Positions 31,341 to 38,742 of a stretch of 41,017 bases of DNA are shown one piece after another (the stretch's first letter is position 1; the number at the start of each line of letters is the position of its first letter). The notes under the pieces are model-generated. The model was given only the letters and a program-made list of their open reading frames with translations. It made no database searches and had not been told where the DNA came from. The stretch is taken from positions 1 through 41,017 of IMG/VR virus record IMGVR_UViG_3300032020_000022. One strand, 5' to 3'. The position numbers and the translations under genes were made by a program. This DNA comes from a virus.

Positions 31341-33041
31341 CTATTCCCAACGCTGTAGGTATTTAACTTCCACAGGGGTTCTGAAAGGAGCTATTTCCTC
31401 CAATGGCTTAAATACATAATCAGGAAAGAATCCATCAACCAACAATTCATCATGCACCTGTAAAGGTATTGGTAAATCTTTGGTAAGAATCAATCCTCGC
31501 TTTAATATCTCCGCAGCACTACCTTGACAAGGATAGTCAATAGCCTTCCTTCTAATACCATCAATGCTCTCCTCTTCCTCAGTAGGTAATCTGATATTCC
31601 TACCAAATACTGTCCTAGCCCTATGAGTTCTTAAAGCATCTTCCTGCCTAGAATCTATCCAATCCATAGCTTGTGGAAACTTTTTACCCCACATAATCCT
31701 TAATTGCCTAACCCTTTCAGGACTCCTAATACCTGAATGTTCCATCAAGGTCTCATCAGTGGCTCCATAGGTCATAGCCAAATTTACAGTCTTGCCTAAT
31801 CTCCTCTCCACATTCATAAAATTGGCTACCTGTAAGTGAATATCAGCGTTTTCATTTCTACTACCATCCGAATTAAACTTTGGCAAGGAAAAGATATATT
31901 GCATTTCCTTGTCGCCAGAAAGATAACCTAGAACTCTAGGCTCTAGTTGCTCCCAATCCACATCAGTCCACACCTCATTATCTGGTAGGAGTATGCCCCT
32001 ACAGTTACAAGGGTGTTCACTACCATCCTTGCGAAACTTCCCTGGTATATTCTGCATATTCCTATCGGTAGAACTAGGTCTGCCAGTAATAGCATCCAAA
32101 TGGAATCTGGTATAGGCACGGCTATCATGTGCCCAAGGCTTGATATAGGTGTTGAGGAGTTTGGAATAATTCCTATACTCCAAAACAATAGAGGCTAATG
32201 GGTCATCCATCTTCTTCAATGTTTCCACATCACTTGAAAGACTGCCTCTACCTCTATCCTTGGTGAATGGTAATTTATGGAATACCTTATACGCTCCTCG
32301 TTTAGCCAATGTGTAGGCTACCTGCTGTGGTGAGCCTGGATTAAATCCAACCTCATCACACAGGCTAAAGTAATAATCCGCCCAATAAGTTAGTTCATCC
32401 TCTATCTCTTGTCTTGTTTCCTGGTCAATCAACAATCCTCTATTGGACATTTCAATCAGTATAGGGATAAGTTGCATTTCCACCGAGAAGTAATCCTTGT
32501 TTATGTCCTCCCAAAATTCATAATATAATTTAAGGGTAGCTCCACTATCCTGCATACATTTCTTGGCAACGGTATCCTGTGGAACATCTAGCATGGTTCC
32601 ACCTTTAGGTATGTATTCCTTAACCTCGTGGACTTCCATCTTATGGACTGGTGATAGCTCCATCAACCCAGCAAATGGGTAACATAATAATCTAGCCATA
32701 ACACTGGTATCCAATACACTGGTATTATCAATCTCATACTCCCTCAATGCTGATAGGTCAAATAAAGCATTGTGGAATACCTTAACTACTGATGGGTCTT
32801 TTAGTAGGTGCCAAGGAGTAGCTGGTGATGGTTCAGGAAATAATTGGAAGTAAAAGCTGATATTAGGTTTGATGGATATTCCTACACCAATAGCAATCCT
32901 TTCCTTGAGGCTGATAGTTTCCACATCTACGGAGATTAGTTTAGGTGGATTATCAACCAATAGGTCTTTATGGATATTGCGGTATGGTTCTACCTCACCC
33001 ATATAGTAGAACAAGTGTTCTGCATCCTGGGCAAAATACAT
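31341..33041 (-). CDS. polA: DNA polymerase family A (Leu762 type)
   Basis: 566 residues with 3'-5' exonuclease and polymerase domains but no 5' nuclease, as in phage enzymes. Exonuclease: D39/E41 (SVDVET), N91/D95 (FHNALFD), D165; the usual motif III Tyr is Lys 161. Polymerase: motif A D362-E367-R369 (DWEQLEPR), motif B R413, K417, L421, Y425 (RRLGKTVNLAMTYG), motif C H530-D531-E532 (QVHDE). L421 equals E. coli position 762, normally Phe or Tyr. Replicates the phage genome. The start overlaps the deaminase stop (TAATG). Confidence 0.96.
   Translation of the reverse strand: MYFAQDAEHLFYYMGEVEPYRNIHKDLLVDNPPKLISVDVETISLKERIAIGVGISIKPNISFYFQLFPEPSPATPWHLLKDPSVVKVFHNALFDLSALREYEIDNTSVLDTSVMARLLCYPFAGLMELSPVHKMEVHEVKEYIPKGGTMLDVPQDTVAKKCMQDSGATLKLYYEFWEDINKDYFSVEMQLIPILIEMSNRGLLIDQETRQEIEDELTYWADYYFSLCDEVGFNPGSPQQVAYTLAKRGAYKVFHKLPFTKDRGRGSLSSDVETLKKMDDPLASIVLEYRNYSKLLNTYIKPWAHDSRAYTRFHLDAITGRPSSTDRNMQNIPGKFRKDGSEHPCNCRGILLPDNEVWTDVDWEQLEPRVLGYLSGDKEMQYIFSLPKFNSDGSRNENADIHLQVANFMNVERRLGKTVNLAMTYGATDETLMEHSGIRSPERVRQLRIMWGKKFPQAMDWIDSRQEDALRTHRARTVFGRNIRLPTEEEESIDGIRRKAIDYPCQGSAAEILKRGLILTKDLPIPLQVHDELLVDGFFPDYVFKPLEEIAPFRTPVEVKYLQRWE
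33008..33021. promoter_or_regulatory. LexA-like palindrome in the 5' end of polA
   Basis: AGAAC-AAGT-GTTCT is a perfect 5-base inverted repeat of the same type as those at 4595-5692, 20 bases inside the polymerase gene. Because it is coding, chance is a real alternative. Confidence 0.3.
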
Positions 33042-33406
33042 TATTTACCTACAATCCTTATTATACCAGCAACCTTCATTACCTGTGAGCATTTTACACA
33101 GGACTCAGCAGGTCTACCTAGACTATCCCGATAATATAAGGTGGCACCATTGATAGCAATACCAAATTTGGCTGCCTGTGCTACCGCATTTGTTTCTGCA
33201 TGGATAGCCCTTTGACAATGTTCATCTTCCATCAAACAACCAACATCATAACAATGTGGCTCACCTGGTGCAGCACCATTATAACCAGTGGATAGGATTC
33301 TGTTATCCTTCACAATTACTGCTCCAACCGATGCTCTTGGACAGGTTGACCTTTTAGCCACCTCCTTAGCTATATTCAAAAAATACTCATCCCAACTAGG
33401 TCTCAT
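33041..33406 (-). CDS. Deoxycytidylate (dCMP) deaminase
   Basis: 121 residues. Zinc-dependent cytidine deaminase signature: HAETNA (H69, E71) and SCVKC (C103, C106; Ser replaces the usual Pro). RASVGAVIV and STGYNGAAPGEPHC match the dCMP deaminase (ComEB-like) subgroup. It converts dCMP to dUMP for dTTP synthesis and so feeds the polymerase next door. GGAGG before ATG 33406, which overlaps the methyltransferase stop. Confidence 0.93.
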   Translation of the reverse strand: MRPSWDEYFLNIAKEVAKRSTCPRASVGAVIVKDNRILSTGYNGAAPGEPHCYDVGCLMEDEHCQRAIHAETNAVAQAAKFGIAINGATLYYRDSLGRPAESCVKCSQVMKVAGIIRIVGK

Positions 33407-34203
33407 TTTATCCTCCTATAAATAATTATGTCCTCATCATCCACCGTTTCTTCACCCTTTGACCTTCTTATATCTTGATAAGGTCCTCCCATTATCTGAT
33501 GCTTAAACCAATCCTGCTGAACGAATCCAATTTCTTTACAAACCTTATCAATCCATTTGGTGAGGAATACCCGCTGTCCATTTTCTATTATATCCTTGGT
33601 AACCACTGACATAGTTCCATCAACAGGCAAACTTTGGTAACACAGTTTATAAACCTTCTCCATAGTTTGGTTATATAAAAAGGTATTTAGCAATCCTACA
33701 TTACCTGTAGTCCTAGCATATTCAGTATATTCCTCCTCATCAACCCTGTATTTATCTTCAACGAACTTGGATACCTTCTTGGCTGGCTTGAAGGCACCAG
33801 CATAAGGTGGGGAGAAGATAATATGATTACAAGGTATTGGTAATATCAATTTACAATTACCGTGTATCAAGGTAACATTTGCCATACCAGGATGGAAACT
33901 TCTCAAATGTTCCAAAACCCTATACTGTATTTTGTTATAACCTTCCTCAATATCAATACAGATAACTTTTCTGTCCATAATTGCAGCTAATATAATAGTT
34001 CCTGTCCCTGCCATAGGGTCTAGGATAATATCACCAGGGACTGTTAGATATTTGATTAGTTCCCATTCCAGATATAACTGCATCTTGGCTAGGTGCTTCA
34101 TTACCTCTGGTGGGAATAATGATTTCCTCCACTTAACATCATCAGGGAAGATTATCCAACCCTCAGAGGTTCTTGGGTATTCCGAAGCGAAGGTCTTATC
34201 CAT
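33403..34203 (-). CDS. DNA methyltransferase (N6-adenine or N4-cytosine type)
   Basis: 266 residues from ATG 34203. S-adenosylmethionine motif DPMAGTGT (about 62-69) and catalytic motif SPPYAG (about 131-136) define an amino-methyltransferase. The order (FPPEVMKHLAKMQLYL, then DPMAGTGT, then SPPY) puts the cofactor motif before the catalytic motif. No restriction partner is visible, so it probably protects phage DNA or regulates it. A TTG two codons upstream is an alternative start. Confidence 0.88.
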   Translation of the reverse strand: MDKTFASEYPRTSEGWIIFPDDVKWRKSLFPPEVMKHLAKMQLYLEWELIKYLTVPGDIILDPMAGTGTIILAAIMDRKVICIDIEEGYNKIQYRVLEHLRSFHPGMANVTLIHGNCKLILPIPCNHIIFSPPYAGAFKPAKKVSKFVEDKYRVDEEEYTEYARTTGNVGLLNTFLYNQTMEKVYKLCYQSLPVDGTMSVVTKDIIENGQRVFLTKWIDKVCKEIGFVQQDWFKHQIMGGPYQDIRRSKGEETVDDEDIIIYRRIK

Positions 34204-34363
34204 CCTCAAACGCCTTTATGGTTATTTTACCTTGTTTAACTAGCACCATTATACGCACAGCCATTTCGCAAGCCTCCTTGTATTTATCATTGAAGGTAGT
34301 AACTCCATTGGCAGACTTATTAAGTATCTCTATAGCTTCCTCTATTTTGATTGGTTCAGTCAT
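34196..34363 (-). CDS. Hypothetical protein, 55 aa
   Basis: Begins MTEPIKIEEAIEIL, helical, ends KAFEDG. It overlaps the methyltransferase start by eight bases and the 50-aa gene stop by four. AAGGA lies upstream of ATG 34363. The overlaps and frame suggest a real gene. Function unknown. Confidence 0.65.
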   Translation of the reverse strand: MTEPIKIEEAIEILNKSANGVTTFNDKYKEACEMAVRIMVLVKQGKITIKAFEDG

Positions 34364-34512
34364 TCCCTGCCATCCTTACCATGTTTATATCCATGAACGA
34401 AGGCATCTATAAATAATTTTTTCTCCATCAATCTTTGTTGGTAAAGAATTGATTCAAGCCATGTCCAATGCTCCTCAGCCAACTGTTTAGGTGTTTTCCT
34501 TGGTTTAGTCAT
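34360..34512 (-). CDS. Small phage protein, 50 aa
   Basis: ATG 34512 has GGAGG upstream; the frame is open further back but without an initiation signal. Product contains EEHWTWLESILY and ends FIDAFVHGYKHGKDGRE; the (I/V)HGYKHG ending is frequent in small phage proteins placed among replication genes. Function unknown. Confidence 0.7.
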   Translation of the reverse strand: MTKPRKTPKQLAEEHWTWLESILYQQRLMEKKLFIDAFVHGYKHGKDGRE

Positions 34513-34723
34513 TAGAATGTTCCTCCATAAATGCTTTAATAGCCTTACACTTCTCTGTGGTATAGAAATACTCTCTACCTGTCCCACATACTATACAATC
34601 AAATAGGAACATCTGTCCTCTAGGAGCTTTGATACCCATTAAAACCTTGACTGGATTGGTGCAGTATCTACCATACTGATATGTGATAAACTCAACCGTT
34701 TCGCCTACATCATTTAGGTTCAT
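34505..34723 (-). CDS. Small Cys-pair protein, 72 aa
   Basis: Begins MNLNDVGETVEFITYQYG and carries FDCIVCGTGREYF (CxxC at about 43-46), with further Cys at 21 and 59. A single zinc site is plausible. It overlaps both neighbours. Weak ribosome binding site (GGATAAAG). Confidence 0.66.
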   Translation of the reverse strand: MNLNDVGETVEFITYQYGRYCTNPVKVLMGIKAPRGQMFLFDCIVCGTGREYFYTTEKCKAIKAFMEEHSND

Positions 34724-34901
34724 TCTTTATCCATACCTTTCCCTTTAATTTCTTGTTAATCGCCTCATTCACTATCATTAAGGCTGTTAATACCATAATA
34801 ACCTCAAACTCTTTAGGATAGGATGAGTAACCTTTTGCATTAGCTATATCCTCAACTGTTGCCACTACTAGGTTGACTATCTCCTTACTTGGTTCACTCA
34901 T
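34710..34901 (-). CDS. Hypothetical helical protein, 63 aa
   Basis: Begins MSEPSKEIVNLVV, ends KGKVWIKNEPK. Two helices with a hydrophobic second half (EVIMVLTALMIVNEAI). AAGGAA upstream of ATG 34901. No family recognised. Confidence 0.65.
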   Translation of the reverse strand: MSEPSKEIVNLVVATVEDIANAKGYSSYPKEFEVIMVLTALMIVNEAINKKLKGKVWIKNEPK

Positions 34902-35106
34902 TAACCGATTCCTTAACAGCTTTGGTTGTTCCTTTAGGATATTCTATCTTTACACCATTTACATTTTTAATATCAGGCATAACGATAGCCTCTGGACTCT
35001 GGTTCTTATTCCTAAAACGATAGGCTCTAATCAGAACCTTGATAAGATTGGTGAACTCAAATTCACCGAAGTGGAATTTCTTCCCAATAATTGAATTGCG
35101 TTCCAT
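34894..35106 (-). CDS. Hypothetical protein, 70 aa
   Basis: Begins MERNSIIGKKFHFGEFEF. Basic, beta-rich, with RNKNQSPEAIVMPDIKN in the middle. GGGAGG upstream of ATG 35106, at the ERCC4-type nuclease stop. Position suggests a small recombination accessory; unproven. Confidence 0.66.
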   Translation of the reverse strand: MERNSIIGKKFHFGEFEFTNLIKVLIRAYRFRNKNQSPEAIVMPDIKNVNGVKIEYPKGTTKAVKESVNE

Positions 35107-35837
35107 TAAATATTCCTCCCTAAAGCCTTTAATAACCTTCTAGCCGTTGCTAATCCTAATCTCTTATTACCCACCATCGTTTCGGCTAAATCCTCAGCAT
35201 CCTGATTAACACAATACCAGAATGTCCCGTAACGGTCAATCAATGCCTTAGCTTTTTCTTCACCTATTCCACCTCCTTCCACAGACATAAGGTTCAAAAC
35301 ATGGGGATTGAAAGTTTCAATGTAGATTTTATCCTTGATATACCGTCTAAGAGTTTTGTGTTCTGCCTTTTGAGCGTTTTGATACAAGGCTACCAATGCC
35401 ATAGCCGTAGCAGTATAATCAAAGGTTTGGACAATAGTTATCCCACACTTATCCAGTTGACTGAGCCAGGCTTGGTAACCAGTGTAACTACAATTATAGG
35501 CTCTGCCAGGAATCATAATGTTTTTATCCCTAGCCTTGTGCCAAACTTGGGTAGCTATCTTTAATCCTGCTATAGGTTCACAAACACCTTCAATAAGTAA
35601 TAGAGTTTCCTCTACCCCATTAGATAATTCTCTCCTGAGTTGTTCCTCTACCTTATCCATACCACCTAGAATTTCGTTTATCTGTTTCCTTTCTACCTGA
35701 ATCCTATGATTATCAAAGGCATACCATAGATAATCAGCAATTCCTTTAGAATTCAATGATAATCTGGTAACAGGAACAGATTGGGCTATTAGGTATTCTA
35801 CCTCAACAGGCTCAAAAATATCCAATAGGATTGACAT
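35106..35837 (-). CDS. ERCC4/XPF-type structure-specific nuclease
   Basis: 243 residues. Nuclease core near 30-60 with ADYLWYAF (D35) and VERK (E49-R50-K51), the GDx(n)ERK signature of the ERCC4 family (Gly replaced by Ala). The C terminus has tandem helix-hairpin-helix elements: VEGGGIGEEKAKALIDRYG and LGLATARRLLKAL (about 185-240). Such enzymes cut branched DNA (flaps, Holliday junctions). Phage versions process recombination or packaging intermediates. The start overlaps the ATPase stop (TAATG). Confidence 0.85.
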   Translation of the reverse strand: MSILLDIFEPVEVEYLIAQSVPVTRLSLNSKGIADYLWYAFDNHRIQVERKQINEILGGMDKVEEQLRRELSNGVEETLLLIEGVCEPIAGLKIATQVWHKARDKNIMIPGRAYNCSYTGYQAWLSQLDKCGITIVQTFDYTATAMALVALYQNAQKAEHKTLRRYIKDKIYIETFNPHVLNLMSVEGGGIGEEKAKALIDRYGTFWYCVNQDAEDLAETMVGNKRLGLATARRLLKALGRNI

Positions 35838-36622
35838 TATCCTATCCCTTTCAACATTTTGATGGTTTGGTTAATCTTGTCAAAGGTTGGCTCTTTGAAT
35901 ATCATACCTTCCAATCCCTTAACCTCAGCCAATTCAATCTTACAATATGGTGCTTTGTCCTTACTATCCCAATATGTCTGGGCAATCACATCCGCACTAT
36001 CACCTAGCTGTTCCCAGCCATGACGCTTTCTTTTACCTGTCCTAGCCTCGGCTATACCACCATCCTTCTGTAAAACTGGTCCGTATTCATCAGTGGCATG
36101 GTGGGTTAATACCAAATGCTTTTCCTTTGTTTTGGCATGGTAGATAAATCCTCTCATCCTGATATATGGCTCCCGATATTCTATTGGTGTTAGGCTGACC
36201 CTCAATGATTTTTCACCAGGTAGTAAATTACCGTTAGTATCTAATTGGATTTCCTGCTTTTCCTGAAGGTAGGCTGTGCAGGTCATTTCGTAAAGTAGTG
36301 TGCCTGTATCCACTACTATGGTAGCCGTATCATCATTCAGGTGGTTGAGGAAACTAACAGCAAATTTGTAAAATAGTTCCTTTATTCCAACAATTATCTT
36401 GCTGGGTCTGGTAGTTAGTTTGGTTGGGTCTAATAGTCCGATTGGGAATGGTAGAGGATAAGCCTCATATTTAATCAGACCTTCATCATATTCCTTCTGG
36501 AACCTGTAAATGGCTCGTTTGAAACCACCTATATCCAACTCCATTACCACTAATGGTTTAGGGAATGTCAATGCTAAGGTAGTTTTACAGGATTTATCCT
36601 CACCCCACAGTCCCATTATCAT
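35837..36622 (-). CDS. RecA-like P-loop ATPase (Sak4-type recombination mediator)
   Basis: 261 residues. Walker A G-EDKSC-KTT at 7-15 (Cys 12 in place of Gly), Walker B ATIVVDTGT near 100, and LVLTHHATDEYG as sensor region. Family members (AAA_24/Sak4) load onto ssDNA and anneal strands, usually beside an SSB and nucleases, as here. It overlaps the 56-aa gene (ATGA) and is coupled to the ERCC4-type nuclease. RecA-like strand exchange is inferred from family only. Confidence 0.85.
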   Translation of the reverse strand: MIMGLWGEDKSCKTTLALTFPKPLVVMELDIGGFKRAIYRFQKEYDEGLIKYEAYPLPFPIGLLDPTKLTTRPSKIIVGIKELFYKFAVSFLNHLNDDTATIVVDTGTLLYEMTCTAYLQEKQEIQLDTNGNLLPGEKSLRVSLTPIEYREPYIRMRGFIYHAKTKEKHLVLTHHATDEYGPVLQKDGGIAEARTGKRKRHGWEQLGDSADVIAQTYWDSKDKAPYCKIELAEVKGLEGMIFKEPTFDKINQTIKMLKGIG

Positions 36623-36789
36623 TTCCCTATCCTCCTTTTTATTACTTTCCTAGCTGCCTCAATCTTAATGCTATCCAATTCCATTGATGATAAGGTATCA
36701 GGATTACGCTTACCATATTTGTCACGATATAACCTTTTGGCTTCCTCATCTATTTCCTGCTGTAACCGCTTGCCATAATCCTCACTCAT
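36619..36789 (-). CDS. Hypothetical protein, 56 aa
   Basis: Begins MSEDYGKRLQQEIDEEAKRLY, highly charged helix, ends KVIKRRIGK. AGAGGAA upstream; the stop overlaps the ATPase start by four bases. Small helical partner of the ATPase is possible. No family recognised. Confidence 0.65.
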   Translation of the reverse strand: MSEDYGKRLQQEIDEEAKRLYRDKYGKRNPDTLSSMELDSIKIEAARKVIKRRIGK

Positions 36790-36790
36790 C

Positions 36791-36979
36791 TTATTCCTCT
36801 ATTAAACCAGTTGGTGTCCAATCCTCATACAACTTTTTAACTTCATCAGCACTTAACCTTACCTCATAACCAGTATCAAGGTAGAGTGATAACTCACCTG
36901 TCTCCTGCTTAACCGTCAGGTATATCCTCCCCGTAAGCACGGCTGATTGTAGTGGTTTCCTAGCATCATAAATATCCAT
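36791..36979 (-). CDS. Hypothetical protein, 62 aa
   Basis: Begins MDIYDARKPLQSAVLTG. Beta-rich middle (RIYLTVKQETGELSLYLDTG) and acidic end. AGGAGG upstream; starts at the base after the nuclease C-terminal piece. No family recognised. Confidence 0.66.
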   Translation of the reverse strand: MDIYDARKPLQSAVLTGRIYLTVKQETGELSLYLDTGYEVRLSADEVKKLYEDWTPTGLIEE

Positions 36980-37456
36980 TTATTCCTCCTGTTGATATAG
37001 TAATCCTTTTGGACAAAAATGACTTACATCACAATAACCTTTACATCTTGCTCCTTCCCAACATTCCCTATCATTACAAGGGGTATCATACCTTCCGTTG
37101 AGTAATGCTGATGTAAGTTGGATGGTTTTAAGATTGAAGTATTCATTGACTTGGTTATTATCCAATTTCCTAATTGGTATTCTGTAAGTATTCCTAGTGA
37201 TACCTCTTGATGTGGCTATGGCTAATCCACCATCCCTAACAGTAACTTGTAACTGCATCCTGCCAATAGTTATTCCTCTCTCCTCCAACATTATCCTGTA
37301 GCGGTTGAGTTGCATTTCCTCTTCCCAATTATCTGCCTTGTCAACCATTTGCTGGAATACTGGCACCATCTTAGGGTCTCCAGCCTTGCCCCACTTACCT
37401 GATGAACGGTATAATCTCGGCACCATTTCAGTTCCACATTTAGGACACTTTGGCAT
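36980..37456 (-). CDS. Cas4-like PD-(D/E)XK nuclease, C-terminal half (split gene)
   Basis: 158 residues: WEEEMQLNRYRIMLEERG (44-61) holds the RecB-family QLxxY motif, then MQLQVTVRDGGLAIATSRGI. A Cys cluster follows (C127, C132, C138, C142, C148), resembling the iron-sulfur region of Cas4-like nucleases. The catalytic D/DYK residues are missing because they lie in the 157-aa product encoded at 37907-38380; an HNH gene sits between the halves. The new N terminus MPKCPKCGTEM carries a CxxC knuckle. Probably works with the other half in trans. Nearby GGAG motif before the ATG is weak; coupling to the HNH gene is likely. Confidence 0.78.
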   Translation of the reverse strand: MPKCPKCGTEMVPRLYRSSGKWGKAGDPKMVPVFQQMVDKADNWEEEMQLNRYRIMLEERGITIGRMQLQVTVRDGGLAIATSRGITRNTYRIPIRKLDNNQVNEYFNLKTIQLTSALLNGRYDTPCNDRECWEGARCKGYCDVSHFCPKGLLYQQEE

Positions 37457-37907
37457 TTAACTCCTCCATAGCCTTATTGTAGCCAGCCTGGAGTCCCTCA
37501 CTATAACCTAATGTATAGCTAGGACTATGCTTTTTCCTTTCAATAACTCTAAGGTTTTCTGGTCTGTTATCTAACTTATCACCATTGATATGGTGAACTA
37601 TCTCATTAACTTTTAATGGTCTACCTAGAACTTTCTCCATGATTAACCTGTGTTCTAAATACCGTTTGCCTTTTATTCTTGTAGTCATGTAACCAAAGTT
37701 ATTGACATGCCTTCCACCTTTCCATGTAGGATGATGTTCATTACTTTGTATCCTCTTACCCAGTATTAGAGCCATTGAATATTTACCTGCACATGACCTA
37801 CAAAAACCAATATATTTTGGGTTATTCAGTAAATCTTTCCTGACAGGTCTGATTTTACCACACAGTATACATGGTTCATCTACATAATATTTGGTATGTG
37901 TTGCCAT
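37440..37907 (-). CDS. HNH homing endonuclease
   Basis: 155 residues. Zinc finger CILC...CRSC (13-39), then HPTWKGGRH, EHRLIMEKVLGRPL (85-98) and NEIVHHINGDKLDNRPENL (101-119) with H105, H106, N108 and N114 of the HNH site; the C terminus has a small helical DNA-binding repeat. The start overlaps the stop of the nuclease N-terminal half (TAATG) and its end overlaps the start of the C-terminal half by 17 bases. It has been inserted into the nuclease gene, splitting it. Confidence 0.92.
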   Translation of the reverse strand: MATHTKYYVDEPCILCGKIRPVRKDLLNNPKYIGFCRSCAGKYSMALILGKRIQSNEHHPTWKGGRHVNNFGYMTTRIKGKRYLEHRLIMEKVLGRPLKVNEIVHHINGDKLDNRPENLRVIERKKHSPSYTLGYSEGLQAGYNKAMEELNAKVS

Positions 37908-38380
37908 TATTTATCTCCTGGGCTACAGTGCGGACAATAGTAGTCTGGTTGTTTACCAACTTCAACTATACCCAAAGCTCTGGCTACCCTATAGCTACCC
38001 CATAGTTTATAATCGGTAAGGACTAAATGACCATCCTCCAATTCTAATAGGTCAAATATATCCCTATCAATACTGAGGGCTATTTCTGCTGGTAATCCTA
38101 GTTCCTTAGCAGCCAATTCTAGCTGTTGATGGTGCCTAATACCTGCCAACATAAAGGCACGCTTATCAGGATTAACCGTGTAGGGTTGGGTCAGTTTGAG
38201 GAACTCCATCATGGTGCCATTAAGTAGTTGGGTAGTGCTAGGAACTCCTTTCCATTCCCGTTCTGTGGATATGATGGTTAATGTTGGTAGTGTAAGACAC
38301 CGTTCATCCATTCGGCATTTGGATAAACAATCCTTGATTGGGATTATTTTATTATCTGGACATTGGAACCATTCTAACAC
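37907..38380 (-). CDS. Cas4-like PD-(D/E)XK nuclease, N-terminal catalytic half (split gene)
   Basis: 157 residues, GTG start with AAGGAG upstream. N-terminal Cys region FQCPDNKIIPIKDCLSKCR...RC, then PSTTQLLNGT, GIRHH (H83/H84), FDLLELEDG (D110) and VLTDYKLWGSY (D123, K125): the full PD-(D/E)XK catalytic set. Intact relatives continue into the QLxxY/Cys region that is here encoded separately at 36980-37456. This half ends with a CPHC knuckle and stop right at the HNH gene. The enzyme likely resects or trims DNA ends for the neighbouring recombination proteins. Confidence 0.8.
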   Translation of the reverse strand: MLEWFQCPDNKIIPIKDCLSKCRMDERCLTLPTLTIISTEREWKGVPSTTQLLNGTMMEFLKLTQPYTVNPDKRAFMLAGIRHHQQLELAAKELGLPAEIALSIDRDIFDLLELEDGHLVLTDYKLWGSYRVARALGIVEVGKQPDYYCPHCSPGDK

Positions 38381-38399
38381 AGTTAATCTCCTTTTATTC

Positions 38400-38742
38400 T
38401 CCTTCTAGGATGAGGGCTGGGACTAAGCTGATTTCTCAGGGGTAACCCAGACTGATTCAGCTAACAAGGATTAACTGTCCTCCGCTACTCAGACCCATTT
38501 ATCAATGGTGCAATTCTTTCTGCCATCCTCACCCTAGCTTTGCCTGAGCCTACTCAGCTTAAAAAAGAATTTCGGCTCAGGCTCTTGCCAGCTAGTGCCG
38601 TAACTTCGCCCACTTTCGCTTACGGAGTCTTTCATCCGCAGCTTGCTGCCCTTTCAGGTAGCTGGCAAGCTCGCTGGCTCGGCAAACTTCCCCTGTTTCT
38701 ACGCCGATACTCTCAGGACACCAGCGAGCATTTATTTAGTTG
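38400..38742 (-). ncRNA. Candidate structured RNA, about 340 nt
   Basis: Gene-free interval inside the early operon, more GC-rich than its neighbours and packed with long stems. Plus-strand positions: 38405-38415/38527-38537 (11 pairs, one G-U only if the minus strand is the RNA); 38542-38550/38574-38582 (9); 38584-38594/38659-38669 (11) enclosing 38598-38603/38620-38625 (6) and 38638-38642/38645-38649 (5); 38669-38677/38721-38729 (9) enclosing 38679-38683/38703-38707 (5); small stems 38495-38499/38504-38508 and 38426-38431/38457-38462. On the minus strand GAAA loops occur at 38612-38619 and 38649-38658. It does not match tRNA, tmRNA or RNase P signatures I know. Confidence 0.65.

Noticed and set aside
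37440-37907. HNH gene as the reading frame of a self-splicing intron or an intein within the nuclease
   Set aside because: There is no non-coding intron sequence around it; starts and stops overlap on both sides, and no intein splice motifs are present.
38400-38742. Interpretation as tmRNA, RNase P RNA, tRNA or a group I intron
   Set aside because: None of the conserved core words of these RNAs could be found, and the flanking genes are intact, not exons of one gene.
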